The notes under the pieces: model-generated
Seen by the model: only the letters and a program-made list of their open reading frames with translations
Told to the model about the DNA's origin: nothing
Database searches by the model: none
Program-made: the position numbers and the translations under genes
Shown: positions 42,079 to 50,696 of the stretch, piece by piece
How positions within the stretch are numbered: the stretch's first letter is position 1
Layout of the letters: each line of letters starts with the position of its first letter
Assembly: GCF_021390325.1 (NCBI RefSeq)
Contig: NZ_JAJUWU010000002.1
Location: forward strand, 1-59,666
Origin: Jiella avicenniae
Lineage (GTDB): Bacteria; Pseudomonadota; Alphaproteobacteria; Rhizobiales; Rhizobiaceae
Reading direction: 5' to 3'
Length of the DNA: 59,666 bases

Positions 42079-43380
42079 ATGCAAACCGCCTTCACCGCCG
42101 ACCAGCTCGAACAGCCCGACGTCGCGCATTCCGAGCAGATCATCCGCAAATGCGTCCATTGCGGCTTCTGCACGGCGACCTGCCCGACCTACGTCACCCT
42201 CGGCAACGAGCTCGATTCACCGCGCGGGCGCATCTACCTGATCAAGGAGATGCTGGAGAACGACCGGCCGGCGGACGAGAAGGTCGTCACCCATATCGAC
42301 CGTTGCCTCTCCTGCCTCGCCTGCATGACCACCTGCCCGTCGGGCGTGAACTACATGCATCTCGTCGATCATGCCCGGGCGCATATCGAGCGGACCTACC
42401 GGCGGCCCTTCGCCGACCGGATGATCCGCACGATCCTGGCGATGACCTTGCCCTATCCGGCGCGGTTCCGGGCGAGCCTGACGCTGGCGAAGCTCGCCCG
42501 GCCCTTCGCCGGCGTGTTCGACGCGGTCAAGCCGTTGAAGCCGCTCGGCGCGATGCTGAAGCTGGCGCCGGCGACGCTGCCGGCGAAATCCGCCGTGAAC
42601 GAGGCTGGCGTGCGCAGGACGGAGGGTGAGCCGGTGAAGCGCGTCGCTCTCCTCAGGGGCTGCGCCCAGTCGGTGCTGGATCCGAAGATCAACGAGGCGA
42701 CGGTGCGGCTGCTCACCCGCCTCGGCGTCGAGGTGGTGGTGCCGGAGGGCGAGGGATGCTGCGGCGCGCTGGTCCATCACATGGGCCAGGAGGAGCCGGC
42801 ACTCGATTTTGCCCGCCGCAACGTCGACGTCTGGATGGGCGAGATCGAGCAGGGCGGGCTCGACGCCATCGTCATCACCGCGTCCGGCTGCGGCACGACG
42901 ATCAAGGACTATCACCACATGCTGCGGCTCGACCCGGCCTATGCGGAAAAGGCGAAGCGCGTCTCTTCGCTGGCGAAGGACGTCACCGAGTTCCTTGCCG
43001 ACCTCGAACTGCCGGTGCCGCGCGACGTCGGCCCGATCGTCGTCGCCTATCACTCGGCCTGTTCGATGCAGCATGGCCAGCGCGTCGTTCGCCAGCCCAA
43101 GGCGCTGCTTTCGAAGGCCGGCTTTGCGGTCCGCGACGTGCCGGAGGGACATCTGTGCTGCGGTTCCGCCGGCACCTACAACATCCTGCAGCCGGAGATC
43201 GCCGACCGCCTGAAGACGCGCAAGGTAAAGAACATCGAGAGCGTCTCGCCGCAAGTGATTGCCACCGGCAACATCGGCTGCATGACGCAGATCGGGGGCG
43301 GGACGAAGATCCCCGTTGTTCACACGGTGGAGCTGCTCGACTGGGCGTTCGGCGGGGAAAGGCCGGCACAGCTCGGCTGA
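42079..43380 (+). CDS. glcF: Glycolate oxidase iron-sulfur subunit GlcF
   Basis: A 433-residue Fe-S subunit. It has two N-terminal [4Fe-4S] motifs (CVHCGFCTATCPTYVTLGNE and CLSCLACMTTCPSGVNYM) and two CCG domains (GEGCCGALVHHMGQ and GHLCCGSAGTYNIL). It passes electrons from GlcD/GlcE toward the membrane quinone pool. It is the last glc gene. Its final 61 bases overlap the 3' end of the topoisomerase IB gene on the other strand. Confidence 0.95.
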   Translation: MQTAFTADQLEQPDVAHSEQIIRKCVHCGFCTATCPTYVTLGNELDSPRGRIYLIKEMLENDRPADEKVVTHIDRCLSCLACMTTCPSGVNYMHLVDHARAHIERTYRRPFADRMIRTILAMTLPYPARFRASLTLAKLARPFAGVFDAVKPLKPLGAMLKLAPATLPAKSAVNEAGVRRTEGEPVKRVALLRGCAQSVLDPKINEATVRLLTRLGVEVVVPEGEGCCGALVHHMGQEEPALDFARRNVDVWMGEIEQGGLDAIVITASGCGTTIKDYHHMLRLDPAYAEKAKRVSSLAKDVTEFLADLELPVPRDVGPIVVAYHSACSMQHGQRVVRQPKALLSKAGFAVRDVPEGHLCCGSAGTYNILQPEIADRLKTRKVKNIESVSPQVIATGNIGCMTQIGGGTKIPVVHTVELLDWAFGGERPAQLG

Positions 43381-44417
43381 TGGGGCGGGGCCTGGCGGGC
43401 CTGTTCCAGAAACCGCATGAGCCCGGTCTCGGGCGCGGTCAGCTGCTCGCGCCGGCGGCCCTGCAGGAGATCGGCGGGGAGCATGCCTGCCTCGTAGGCC
43501 TCGACGATGGCCGGATGGACGTAGGACGAGCGGGCAACCGCAGGCGTGTTGCGCAACCGCGCGGCAACCGCGCGCATCGCCGCCGCGACGGCGCGCTTCT
43601 TCTTGTTCGGCGTGTCCGCCTCGCCCGCCTCCTCGATGAGGAAACGCAGCGCCTCGGCGGAGCCGTGGAAGGTGCGGAAGTCCTTGGCCGAGATGGGCGC
43701 ACCCGAGGCTTCGTGGAGATACTCGTTGAGGGCGTTGGCCGTCAGCTCGCGCTGCTTCTTGGTCTTGCCGGGATAGCGGAAAAGCCTCTGCCCGCGGCCC
43801 TGGCGCATCTTCTTCAGCGACGCGACGAGCGGGCGCTCGGCGATTTCGATCCGATGCTCCTTGTTCGACTTGCCGACGAATTTCAGCACCGCGACCTTGT
43901 CGACGATCTTCAGGTTCTGACGACGCAGGGAGGCAACGCCGCGCCCGCCGTCGGCGGCGTATTTCTCGTGGCCGGGACGCATCGCCGCGACGTCGACGAG
44001 GCGGGTGGCGACGGCGGCGGTCATCCGCCGGTCGGCCTTGCGGCGGCGGAGATCGCGTTCGATCTGGCCGCGCAGCTTCGGCAGCGCCCGGCCGAAGCGC
44101 AGAAGCCGCTCGCTCTTCACGGCGTTGCGTACGTTCACCCAGGCGTCGTGATAGCGATATTGTAGGCGGCCCTTCTCGTCGCGGCCCACGGCCTGGATGT
44201 GACCGTTTTCGAAGACGCAGATCTTCACCCCCGTCCAGGCGGGCGGGATGGCCAGCGCCTTGATGCGGCGCCTGATCTCGCGGTCCTGGATGGTTTCACC
44301 ATCGTCGAAGCAGATCCGGAAGCCGCGGCCGCATTTGTGTCGCTGGATCCGGAAGGTCTGGGGGTCGACCATTTCGAGCCCGTGACGCTCGGCATGGAGG
44401 GCGAGATCGTGATGCAT
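43320..44417 (-). CDS. DNA topoisomerase IB (poxvirus-like)
   Basis: A 365-residue type IB topoisomerase that relaxes supercoils through a 3'-phosphotyrosine. It has the N-terminal domain with IPPAWTGVKICVFENGHIQA and the catalytic core: KLRGQIERDLRRRKADRRMT, FVGKSNKEHRIEIAERPLVA, ISAKDFRTFHGSAEALRFL, and the active-site Tyr in ARSSYVHPAIVEAYEAG. I chose the ATG at 44417 (MHHDLALHAERHG); MVDPQ nearby is possible. The last 20 codons extend across the glcF 3' end. Related enzymes are common chromosomal genes in alphaproteobacteria. Confidence 0.9.
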   Translation of the reverse strand: MHHDLALHAERHGLEMVDPQTFRIQRHKCGRGFRICFDDGETIQDREIRRRIKALAIPPAWTGVKICVFENGHIQAVGRDEKGRLQYRYHDAWVNVRNAVKSERLLRFGRALPKLRGQIERDLRRRKADRRMTAAVATRLVDVAAMRPGHEKYAADGGRGVASLRRQNLKIVDKVAVLKFVGKSNKEHRIEIAERPLVASLKKMRQGRGQRLFRYPGKTKKQRELTANALNEYLHEASGAPISAKDFRTFHGSAEALRFLIEEAGEADTPNKKKRAVAAAMRAVAARLRNTPAVARSSYVHPAIVEAYEAGMLPADLLQGRRREQLTAPETGLMRFLEQARQAPPHQPSCAGLSPPNAQSSSSTV

Positions 44418-44605
44418 CGGCTTTCCGGACCCGGCGCTCGGCAAATTTCGGTTGCGTGGAGATCCGCTAACGCGACGACGCGAGCCCTCGTTCCGATGCG
44501 CCCCTGCGACGATTTCGACTCCTCGATCAAACACTTGTCAGGGAACCGTCCCGAGCCCTCCAGGCTTTGCCGCGGCGAATGCGACGACGTCGAAAGGATG
44601 GCACC

Positions 44606-44824
44606 ATGACGCAATTTCGGAAGGGCCAGCATGTCGCCTGGTCGTGGGGAAACGGCGAAGGCAAAGGGCAGGTGAAGGAGCACTTCAAGGAAAAGGTGAC
44701 CCGCACCATCGCCGGCAGCGAGATCACCCGCAACGCCAGCGAGGACAATCCGGCCTATCTGATCGAACAGGAGGACGGGTCCGAGGTGCTGAAGTCGGAA
44801 TCGGAGCTGAAGAAGGCCGGCTGA
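44606..44824 (+). CDS. DUF2945 family protein
   Basis: A 72-residue protein of the DUF2945 (hypervirulence-associated, Tudor-like) family. It has FRKGQHVAWSWGNGEGKGQV, then TIAGSEITRNASEDNPAYLI and EQEDGSEVLKSESELKK, covering the whole family domain. It may bind nucleic acid or protein; no function is proven. I chose the ATG at 44606 since homology begins there; GAAAGGATG precedes it. Confidence 0.88.
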   Translation: MTQFRKGQHVAWSWGNGEGKGQVKEHFKEKVTRTIAGSEITRNASEDNPAYLIEQEDGSEVLKSESELKKAG

Positions 44825-44875
44825 TCGCCGGTGCCTGTCGAAGGACGAGCGCCATGGCCGGCACTCGTCTCCTCG

Positions 44876-45322
44876 CTACCACCACGGCCAGGTCAGGACG
44901 CCGGCGGCAACGACGACATAGCGAGCCAGCTTGCCAATCCCGACGAGGACGAGGAAGAGGACGACGTTGACCCGGGCGATGCCGGCGATCACCGTGAGTG
45001 CATCGCCGCCGATCGGCGCCCAGGCGAAGAGCAGGGTCCAGACGCCGTAGCGCTGGAAGAGGGCGGAGAAGCGCGCGACGTGCCGGGGCGAGACGGGGAA
45101 CCACCGACGGTCCTGGAAGCCGATCAGGAAACGTCCGCAGACCCAGTTGAACAGGGAGCCGAGGGTGTTTCCGGCGGTTGCGAGCGCGATCAGCGCCCAG
45201 GGATCGACCGTCCGCTCGACGAGGGCGGCGGCGAGCACGACCTCGGACGCCCCCGGCAGCAGCGTCGCCGCCAGAAAGGCCGACCAGAACATCGCCGCGG
45301 CGGAGAGAAACTCGCTCGTCAT
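44876..45322 (-). CDS. YqaA family (DedA-like) membrane protein
   Basis: A 148-residue membrane protein of the YqaA/SNARE-associated (DedA superfamily) type. It has FLAATLLPGASEVVLAAAL, then ALATAGNTLGSLFNWVCGRF and FAWAPIGGDALTVIAGIARV, with four hydrophobic segments. The family is linked to lipid scrambling and membrane homeostasis, but the role of YqaA is unclear. The ATG at 45322 is used because the membrane segment follows it directly. The 264-bp gap to the chromate transporter holds no other gene that I can support. Confidence 0.85.
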   Translation of the reverse strand: MTSEFLSAAAMFWSAFLAATLLPGASEVVLAAALVERTVDPWALIALATAGNTLGSLFNWVCGRFLIGFQDRRWFPVSPRHVARFSALFQRYGVWTLLFAWAPIGGDALTVIAGIARVNVVLFLVLVGIGKLARYVVVAAGVLTWPWW

Positions 45323-45586
45323 GGCCCCCCTGATAGACCAACGGGCGGGGTCGCTGAAACATTCCACATCGTCGCTCCCGCTCGTGACGCTGCACGAAAG
45401 AGGCAACTGCCGAGCGGTCACACGCCTGACATGGATGGATGGCTCCATCGACGCATGACGATCATCGCGAGCCTGGATGTCTTCGTGCCGATGCCGCAAT
45501 TTTCCGGAGACGAGGGAACGGTATCAGTTCGCCGGAAGAGGCGACCCGATGGTCTTGTCGCCCGCAGCCGCGGGATCGAGCGCTAG

Positions 45587-46957
45587 ATGAAGCATGACGC
45601 GACTGCAGTCCTCGACACCGGTCACGACATCACCCTCGGCGAGGCGACGAAGACCTTCGCGCGGATTGCCTGCCTCTCCTTCGGCGGGCCGGCCGGGCAA
45701 ATTGCGGTAATGCACCGCATCCTCGTCGAGGAAAAGCGCTGGATCGGCGAGGACCGGTTTCTGCATGCGTTGAATTTCTGCATGCTGCTGCCGGGGCCGG
45801 AGGCCCAGCAGCTCGCCACATATTGCGGATGGCTCCTCAATCGCACCCTCGGCGGCCTCATAGCCGGCCTGCTGTTCGTCCTGCCCGGCTTTCTGGCGAT
45901 CATGGGGCTCAGCGTCGTCTATGCCGCCTATGGCGAAACGGCCGTCGTCGCCTCGCTGTTTCTCGGGCTGAAGGCGGCGGTGCTCGCCATCGTCATCCAG
46001 GCGGTGCTCCGGATCGGCGGGCGGGCGCTGAAGAACGGCTGGATGGTCGCCATCGCCGTCGCCGCCTTTCTCGCCATATTCCTCTTCGCCGTTCCCTTTC
46101 CGGCGATCGTCGCGGCCGCGGGCCTCCTCGGCTTCGCCGGCGGACGGGCGGGGCATCCGGCCTTTGCCGGCACGGGGAAGACCGACATGACGCAGACGAG
46201 CGCCGGTCCGGCGCTCGGGACCCGTTTCGGCACCTCGCGGCCGTCTGCCGGATCGGCCTTTCGGACCGCCGCCGTCTGCCTCCTCGTCTGGCTGCTGCCG
46301 GTGGCTGCGCTGCTTCTCGCCTTCGGTCCGGACGACGTCTATCCGCAGATCGCGGTGTTCTTTTCCAAGATGGCGGTGGTGACCTTCGGCGGCGCCTATG
46401 CCGTCCTCGCCTATGTCGCGCAGGAGGCCGTCGGCACCTATGGCTGGATGCAGCCCGGCGAGATGCTGGACGGCCTCGGCCTCGCCGAGACGACACCAGG
46501 CCCCTTGATCATGGTTACCCAGTTCGTCGGCTTTCTGGCCGCCTTTCGGCAGCCCGGCTCGCTCGATCCCTATCTCGCCGGCGTGCTCGGGGCGTGCCTC
46601 ACCACCTGGGTGACGTTCGCGCCGTGCTTTCTCTGGATCTTCGCCGGCGCGCCCTTCGTCGAAAGCCTCAGGAGCAATCGGGCGCTGTCGGCTGCCCTGT
46701 CGGCGATCACCGCGGCGGTCGTCGGAGTGATCCTCAATCTCGCCGTCTGGTTCGCCCTGCACGTCCTGTTCGCGAGGGTGGAGGAGGTGGCGCGCTTCGG
46801 GCTCTCGCTCGACGTCCCGGTGCTCTCCAGCCTCGATCCCCTGGCGTTCGCCTTGTTTCTCACGGCGATGGCGGCGATCTTCGTCTTCAGGCTCGGCATG
46901 CTGCCGACGCTGGGGCTGTGCTCCGCCGGCAGCGTCGCGGCATTCCTCCTCGGTTGA
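45587..46957 (+). CDS. chrA: Chromate efflux transporter ChrA
   Basis: A 456-residue two-domain chromate ion transporter (CHR family) exporting chromate, probably in exchange for another ion. Each half carries the family motif: FGGPAGQIAVMHRILVEEKR in the first and FGGAYAVLAYVAQEAVGTYG in the second, with GLAETTPGPLIMVTQFVGFL after it. About ten membrane helices are present, and the length is that of the long-chain type. No chrB-like regulator is adjacent. Confidence 0.92.
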   Translation: MKHDATAVLDTGHDITLGEATKTFARIACLSFGGPAGQIAVMHRILVEEKRWIGEDRFLHALNFCMLLPGPEAQQLATYCGWLLNRTLGGLIAGLLFVLPGFLAIMGLSVVYAAYGETAVVASLFLGLKAAVLAIVIQAVLRIGGRALKNGWMVAIAVAAFLAIFLFAVPFPAIVAAAGLLGFAGGRAGHPAFAGTGKTDMTQTSAGPALGTRFGTSRPSAGSAFRTAAVCLLVWLLPVAALLLAFGPDDVYPQIAVFFSKMAVVTFGGAYAVLAYVAQEAVGTYGWMQPGEMLDGLGLAETTPGPLIMVTQFVGFLAAFRQPGSLDPYLAGVLGACLTTWVTFAPCFLWIFAGAPFVESLRSNRALSAALSAITAAVVGVILNLAVWFALHVLFARVEEVARFGLSLDVPVLSSLDPLAFALFLTAMAAIFVFRLGMLPTLGLCSAGSVAAFLLG

Positions 46958-46975
46958 CGAGGCGGGTTGCGACGA

Positions 46976-48541
46976 TCAGAGCGGCTGGCCGGCACCGTCG
47001 TCGCCGCCCTGCGGAGCCGGGGGCGCGGGGTCCGTCTCGGGCGAAGGCTGCTGCTCCACCGACGGGGCATCGGGGCCCTTGATCGTCACGCCGTTGATCT
47101 TCACCGAGCCATCCGCCGCCGTCTCGATCAGCCACTCGGTCTTACCGTCGGCGAGCTGCCGGCCGAAGCCCTTCGCCATCGAGCCGAAGGCGAAGCCCTG
47201 CAGCGCCTGCGGATCCTTGGCGCCGGCATCCTGGAGCGACTTCAGCGCCGCGTCGAGGCCGGAGGCGACGATGTCGAACCGGGTCTCGGGGGTGGCCGCG
47301 TCGAAGGTGATCTCGCCGTCGACGGTGACGTCGTAGTCGCGGGCGGCGAGCCGAACGTTCTCCAGCCGCAGACGCGGCCGCTTCTGCTCGAAGCTCGCGA
47401 GGATCTCCCGGCCGGCATCGTCCGAGAGCGGCTGGTCGGCCGAGAGATCGAGGCGAGAGATGATGATGCGAGCCGGCGTTTCGAGATCGACCCCGGTTCC
47501 GACGACGTCCATCGTCAGGTCGTTCGGGATCAGCGGCTTCGCCCAGTCGGGGATCTGCGGGAAATCGTAGTTCATGCCGCTGGTGGCGACGCGGTATCGA
47601 TAGGTCCCGTCGGTGACGAGCCCGTCGCCCGAGACGGCGACGTCGAAACGGCCGATCGCGGCGGTGCCGAACGGCGTCTTGACGCTGACGTCCTCGAGGC
47701 TGGTGTTGCCGGCGATCCGGCTCCAGAGCGGCATCGCCTCGCCGATCAGGTGCTTCAGTTCGGCCTCGGACTGGCGCAGCGTATCGTCGGCGGCCTTGCG
47801 CATGAGGAAGGCGACGAGATCGGTGATCGAGCGCGCCTGCAGATCCGCGGCCTCCGTCGTGACGGTGTAGGAACCGGCGGAAAAGACCACGTCGATCAGC
47901 TTGTCGGGCTGCGCCGGATCGGCCGCCGTGCGGAACGTCTCGGTGAAGCCGTCGACGACCTGGGAGAGGCTGTAGTCGACGCTGCCGTCCGGCTTCGGCC
48001 GACCCGTCGACTGAAAGCGCATCGGCCCCAGGGTGGCGAGGACCTCGCCGTTCGGCTGGGCCTGCGTGAGCTGCATGTCGTCGACCGTTCCGGTCGCCGT
48101 CAGGAAGCTGCGGATCTCGGGCGCCCAGATCCCGGCGATCCTGATGCCGTTCATCGCGTAGTCGGTGTCGACCTTCGCGCCATTCGCGTCGATGCCGTAG
48201 GAGACGGCCATCGCGCCATCGCCGTCGACCTGCCAGTTGCCGTCGCTTCGCTGGCTGACGACGACGGAATAGGGGGTGACGTCGGTCTCGGCCCGTCCGC
48301 CGCCGGGCAGCGCGGTCGAGAATTTGCCCTCGGCCGCGAGGGTGATCCGATAGCCCTTCGGGTCCGGCTCGATGGTGACGAAGCCGTCCTTGAACGGCAG
48401 CGGGCCGAGATAGTCCTTCAGGGCCGCCGTCAGGGCGGCGGCGCCGAGGGACGTCCCCGTCTTGTCGGAGACGTCGCCTTGCGCATGCGCTACGGCAGGG
48501 ACGAGCAAGGGGAGGGCGGCGAGAGCGGAGTGAAGGCGCAT
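46976..48541 (-). CDS. Large exported protein of unknown function
   Basis: A 521-residue protein with a signal peptide (MRLHSALAALPLLVPAVAHA, cleaved before QGDVS). The body is rich in beta-strand-like alternation (ITLAAEGKFSTALPGGGRAE, DFPQIPDWAKPLIPNDLTMD, LENVRLAARDYDVTVDGEI), and the C-terminal tail is Pro/Gln-rich (QQPSPETDPAPPAPQ). The layout recalls DUF945/DUF2125-like periplasmic proteins, but I cannot assign a family with confidence. It converges with chrA, 18 bp apart. Confidence 0.8.
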   Translation of the reverse strand: MRLHSALAALPLLVPAVAHAQGDVSDKTGTSLGAAALTAALKDYLGPLPFKDGFVTIEPDPKGYRITLAAEGKFSTALPGGGRAETDVTPYSVVVSQRSDGNWQVDGDGAMAVSYGIDANGAKVDTDYAMNGIRIAGIWAPEIRSFLTATGTVDDMQLTQAQPNGEVLATLGPMRFQSTGRPKPDGSVDYSLSQVVDGFTETFRTAADPAQPDKLIDVVFSAGSYTVTTEAADLQARSITDLVAFLMRKAADDTLRQSEAELKHLIGEAMPLWSRIAGNTSLEDVSVKTPFGTAAIGRFDVAVSGDGLVTDGTYRYRVATSGMNYDFPQIPDWAKPLIPNDLTMDVVGTGVDLETPARIIISRLDLSADQPLSDDAGREILASFEQKRPRLRLENVRLAARDYDVTVDGEITFDAATPETRFDIVASGLDAALKSLQDAGAKDPQALQGFAFGSMAKGFGRQLADGKTEWLIETAADGSVKINGVTIKGPDAPSVEQQPSPETDPAPPAPQGGDDGAGQPL

Positions 48542-48679
48542 CTTGTCGAAGGTCCGGACGTGGTTTCAGTCGCAGTGATGCGAAGTGGAAGGCCGAGACG
48601 GCATGTGTCGCGGCAAACTGTGACCTTGGGAAGACCCGGCGAGACGCTCATCCCCCCGTTCCGGCGGTTTCGACAGGTC

Positions 48680-50461
48680 CTACTGCGTCGCCGAGACCGC
48701 GCCGCGAAGCGTGGGCGCCGGGTCGGCGGAGGCCCGGGCCGCGACCGCCGGATTCACATAGGCGTCCCAGCAGGGAGAAAGTGCGATCTTGGTCTTGGCC
48801 TGCAGCGCAGGTTCGTAGAGGGAGCGCAGCCGCTCGTTGGCGCCGGTGATCGGGCAGCGCGGATAGAGGATCAGGTCGGTGGCCCGAACGGCGGAAATCA
48901 CCGCGCCGTCGGGGTCCGGAACGGCACGGTAGGGATCGGCGCCGATGGCGATCGCGTGCGGCGCCTGCCGGTCCAGCAGCCAAGGGAAGGGGTTGACGAA
49001 ATTGAGGCTCATGATCGTCTCGAAGCGGACGTCGTGGCTCGCCTCGAACGCCTTGATCGCGCCCGCCGCCTCGTCCACCGCCATCAGCCAGGTGAGCTGG
49101 AAGTCCGGCTCGCTGTAGAGGGTGAAGTTCGGCAGCTCGCCGGCTTCGGCGATCGCCTCGTAGGTGCCCGGATGATCCCGATAGATCGCCTTCATCACCT
49201 TGGCGTGGTGGATGATCTCCGGCCGCTGGGTGACCTGGCCGAGCGGGCCGAGATGCTCGTTCGCCAGCCTTTCGTATTTCATCTGCCCGACGAAGGCGCG
49301 GGTCGCGCGGCTCGTCACCTCGACGAAATAGGGAAGCGAAGAGGCGGCGATCAGGAGCGCGACGAGGCCGAGCCGCATGCCGAAGACCGCGCTGCGGCGC
49401 GTCCAGGCCATCAGCAGCACAGGCCACAGGAAGACGAAGCCCTGGCCGCCGGTGTTCTGGGTTTCGACGAAGAGCGCGGCGAAGGTCGCGGCGGCGATCC
49501 ACACCAGGGGCCGATCGACCAGCCGCGCGAGCGGCGCCCAGCCGGGAGACCGGACTAGCGCTCCGGCCGCGCCGGCGATGTCGCGTCCGTCGAGGACGGC
49601 GAGGGTGAGCATCAGGGCGCAGAGCGGGCCGAAGACGGTGAAATGGATCGAGGCGGCCTGGAGGAAGCGCGGCAGGAGGCTGCCTTCGTTCATCGAAAGC
49701 AGTGCCGCGATGTCGCCGACATAGGCCGAGACGACGCCGAGGAAGAGTTCGAGCACGGCGAGGACCGCCAGGAAGGTCGCGGCCGCGGCGAGCGCCACGC
49801 GCAGCTCGATCCGACGCGCCGCGAGCGCCACCACGCAGAGGAGCCCACCGGCGAAGAAGCCGGTGACCTTGGTCAGGAACAGCGCCAGCATCGTGCCGAC
49901 GACGACGGCGAAGACCACGCGCCGCGAAGCCGCGAAGACGAGCCCGGCCGCGAGGACGTAGAGGATCTCGGTGATCTGCCGGTTGTAGATGCCGAACCCG
50001 TCGACGCTCGGAAACGAGTAGTAGGAGGTGACGTTGAACGGCAGGAGCTGAAAGACCAGGAACGGCCCGAGCAGCGCCAGCGCGAGGCCGCGCGAAAGCT
50101 TGTCGACGTCGGCGACGACGAGGGCGATCAGCGGCCCCGTGACGAGGAACAGCGACCATTGCGCGACGAGAAGCGGCTGGCCCTTCGGGAAGACCCATTC
50201 GACGAGGGCGAACAGCCAGTAGCCGAGCGGCCCGACCGGGGTGAAGAAGTCGACCCCCGGCACCTGCCCGCCGAAGATGCGGTTGGCCGCGTCGAAATAG
50301 ATGAAGAGGTCCCAGTACATCGCGCCGATCGGGACGGTCAGCGGCAGGAGGAGCAGCGCAATCAGCAGGACCGAGACGGCCGCGAGGAGGAGGAGCGGCG
50401 AAGCGAAAGGCGCGAAACGTCGCGCCGGATTTGCCTGGACGGCGGTCGTGGTGAACGTCAC
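48680..50461 (-). CDS. Polytopic membrane protein, GT-C glycosyltransferase-like
   Basis: A 593-residue protein with about ten membrane helices in the N-terminal two-thirds and a soluble, presumably periplasmic, C-terminal domain. An acidic first loop followed by GGQVPGVDFFTPVGPLGYW is typical of GT-C enzymes (PMT/ArnT-like) that use polyprenyl-phosphate sugars, so I suggest a glycosyltransferase; no acceptor can be named. The start is GTG at 50461, preceded by GGGA at a normal distance; a TTG at 50467 is possible. It is divergent from the DUF1194 gene. Confidence 0.75.
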   Translation of the reverse strand: MTFTTTAVQANPARRFAPFASPLLLLAAVSVLLIALLLLPLTVPIGAMYWDLFIYFDAANRIFGGQVPGVDFFTPVGPLGYWLFALVEWVFPKGQPLLVAQWSLFLVTGPLIALVVADVDKLSRGLALALLGPFLVFQLLPFNVTSYYSFPSVDGFGIYNRQITEILYVLAAGLVFAASRRVVFAVVVGTMLALFLTKVTGFFAGGLLCVVALAARRIELRVALAAAATFLAVLAVLELFLGVVSAYVGDIAALLSMNEGSLLPRFLQAASIHFTVFGPLCALMLTLAVLDGRDIAGAAGALVRSPGWAPLARLVDRPLVWIAAATFAALFVETQNTGGQGFVFLWPVLLMAWTRRSAVFGMRLGLVALLIAASSLPYFVEVTSRATRAFVGQMKYERLANEHLGPLGQVTQRPEIIHHAKVMKAIYRDHPGTYEAIAEAGELPNFTLYSEPDFQLTWLMAVDEAAGAIKAFEASHDVRFETIMSLNFVNPFPWLLDRQAPHAIAIGADPYRAVPDPDGAVISAVRATDLILYPRCPITGANERLRSLYEPALQAKTKIALSPCWDAYVNPAVAARASADPAPTLRGAVSATQ

Positions 50462-50610
50462 GGTCAACGGTCCCGCGTTGCGATGGATCGCCGCATCATG
50501 CCTCGGCCGACTTAAGAAAGGCTGATGATACTGTCGCAAATCCTGTCCTTGGGGCACCTCGTCGGTCGCAGCTTCTGCGGCCGGCCGGTGTGACGGCTTT
50601 GTGAATTGCG

Positions 50611-50658
50611 CGCCGAAGTCTTCGGCGTAGCTTGTTGCAATGCAAGAGCGGCATTGCA
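50611..50658. promoter_or_regulatory. Two palindromes upstream of the DUF1194 gene
   Basis: A 17-bp palindrome, CGCCGAAG-T-CTTCGGCG, lies at 50611-50627. A 23-bp inverted repeat with arms TGCAATGC (50636-50643) and GCATTGCA (50651-50658) follows. The second ends 38 bases before the chosen start of the DUF1194 gene. They are good candidates for operators in this divergent promoter region, but the regulator is unknown. Confidence 0.5.
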
Positions 50659-50696
50659 CTCTTGGGGTCGGCGGCAGCCGGAGTTCTCGGTCAGCC

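Noticed and set aside
10911-43380. Genomic island or prophage carrying the toxin-antitoxin modules
   Set aside because: No integrase, transposase, phage gene, tRNA junction or attachment repeat was found, and the modules alternate with conserved host genes.
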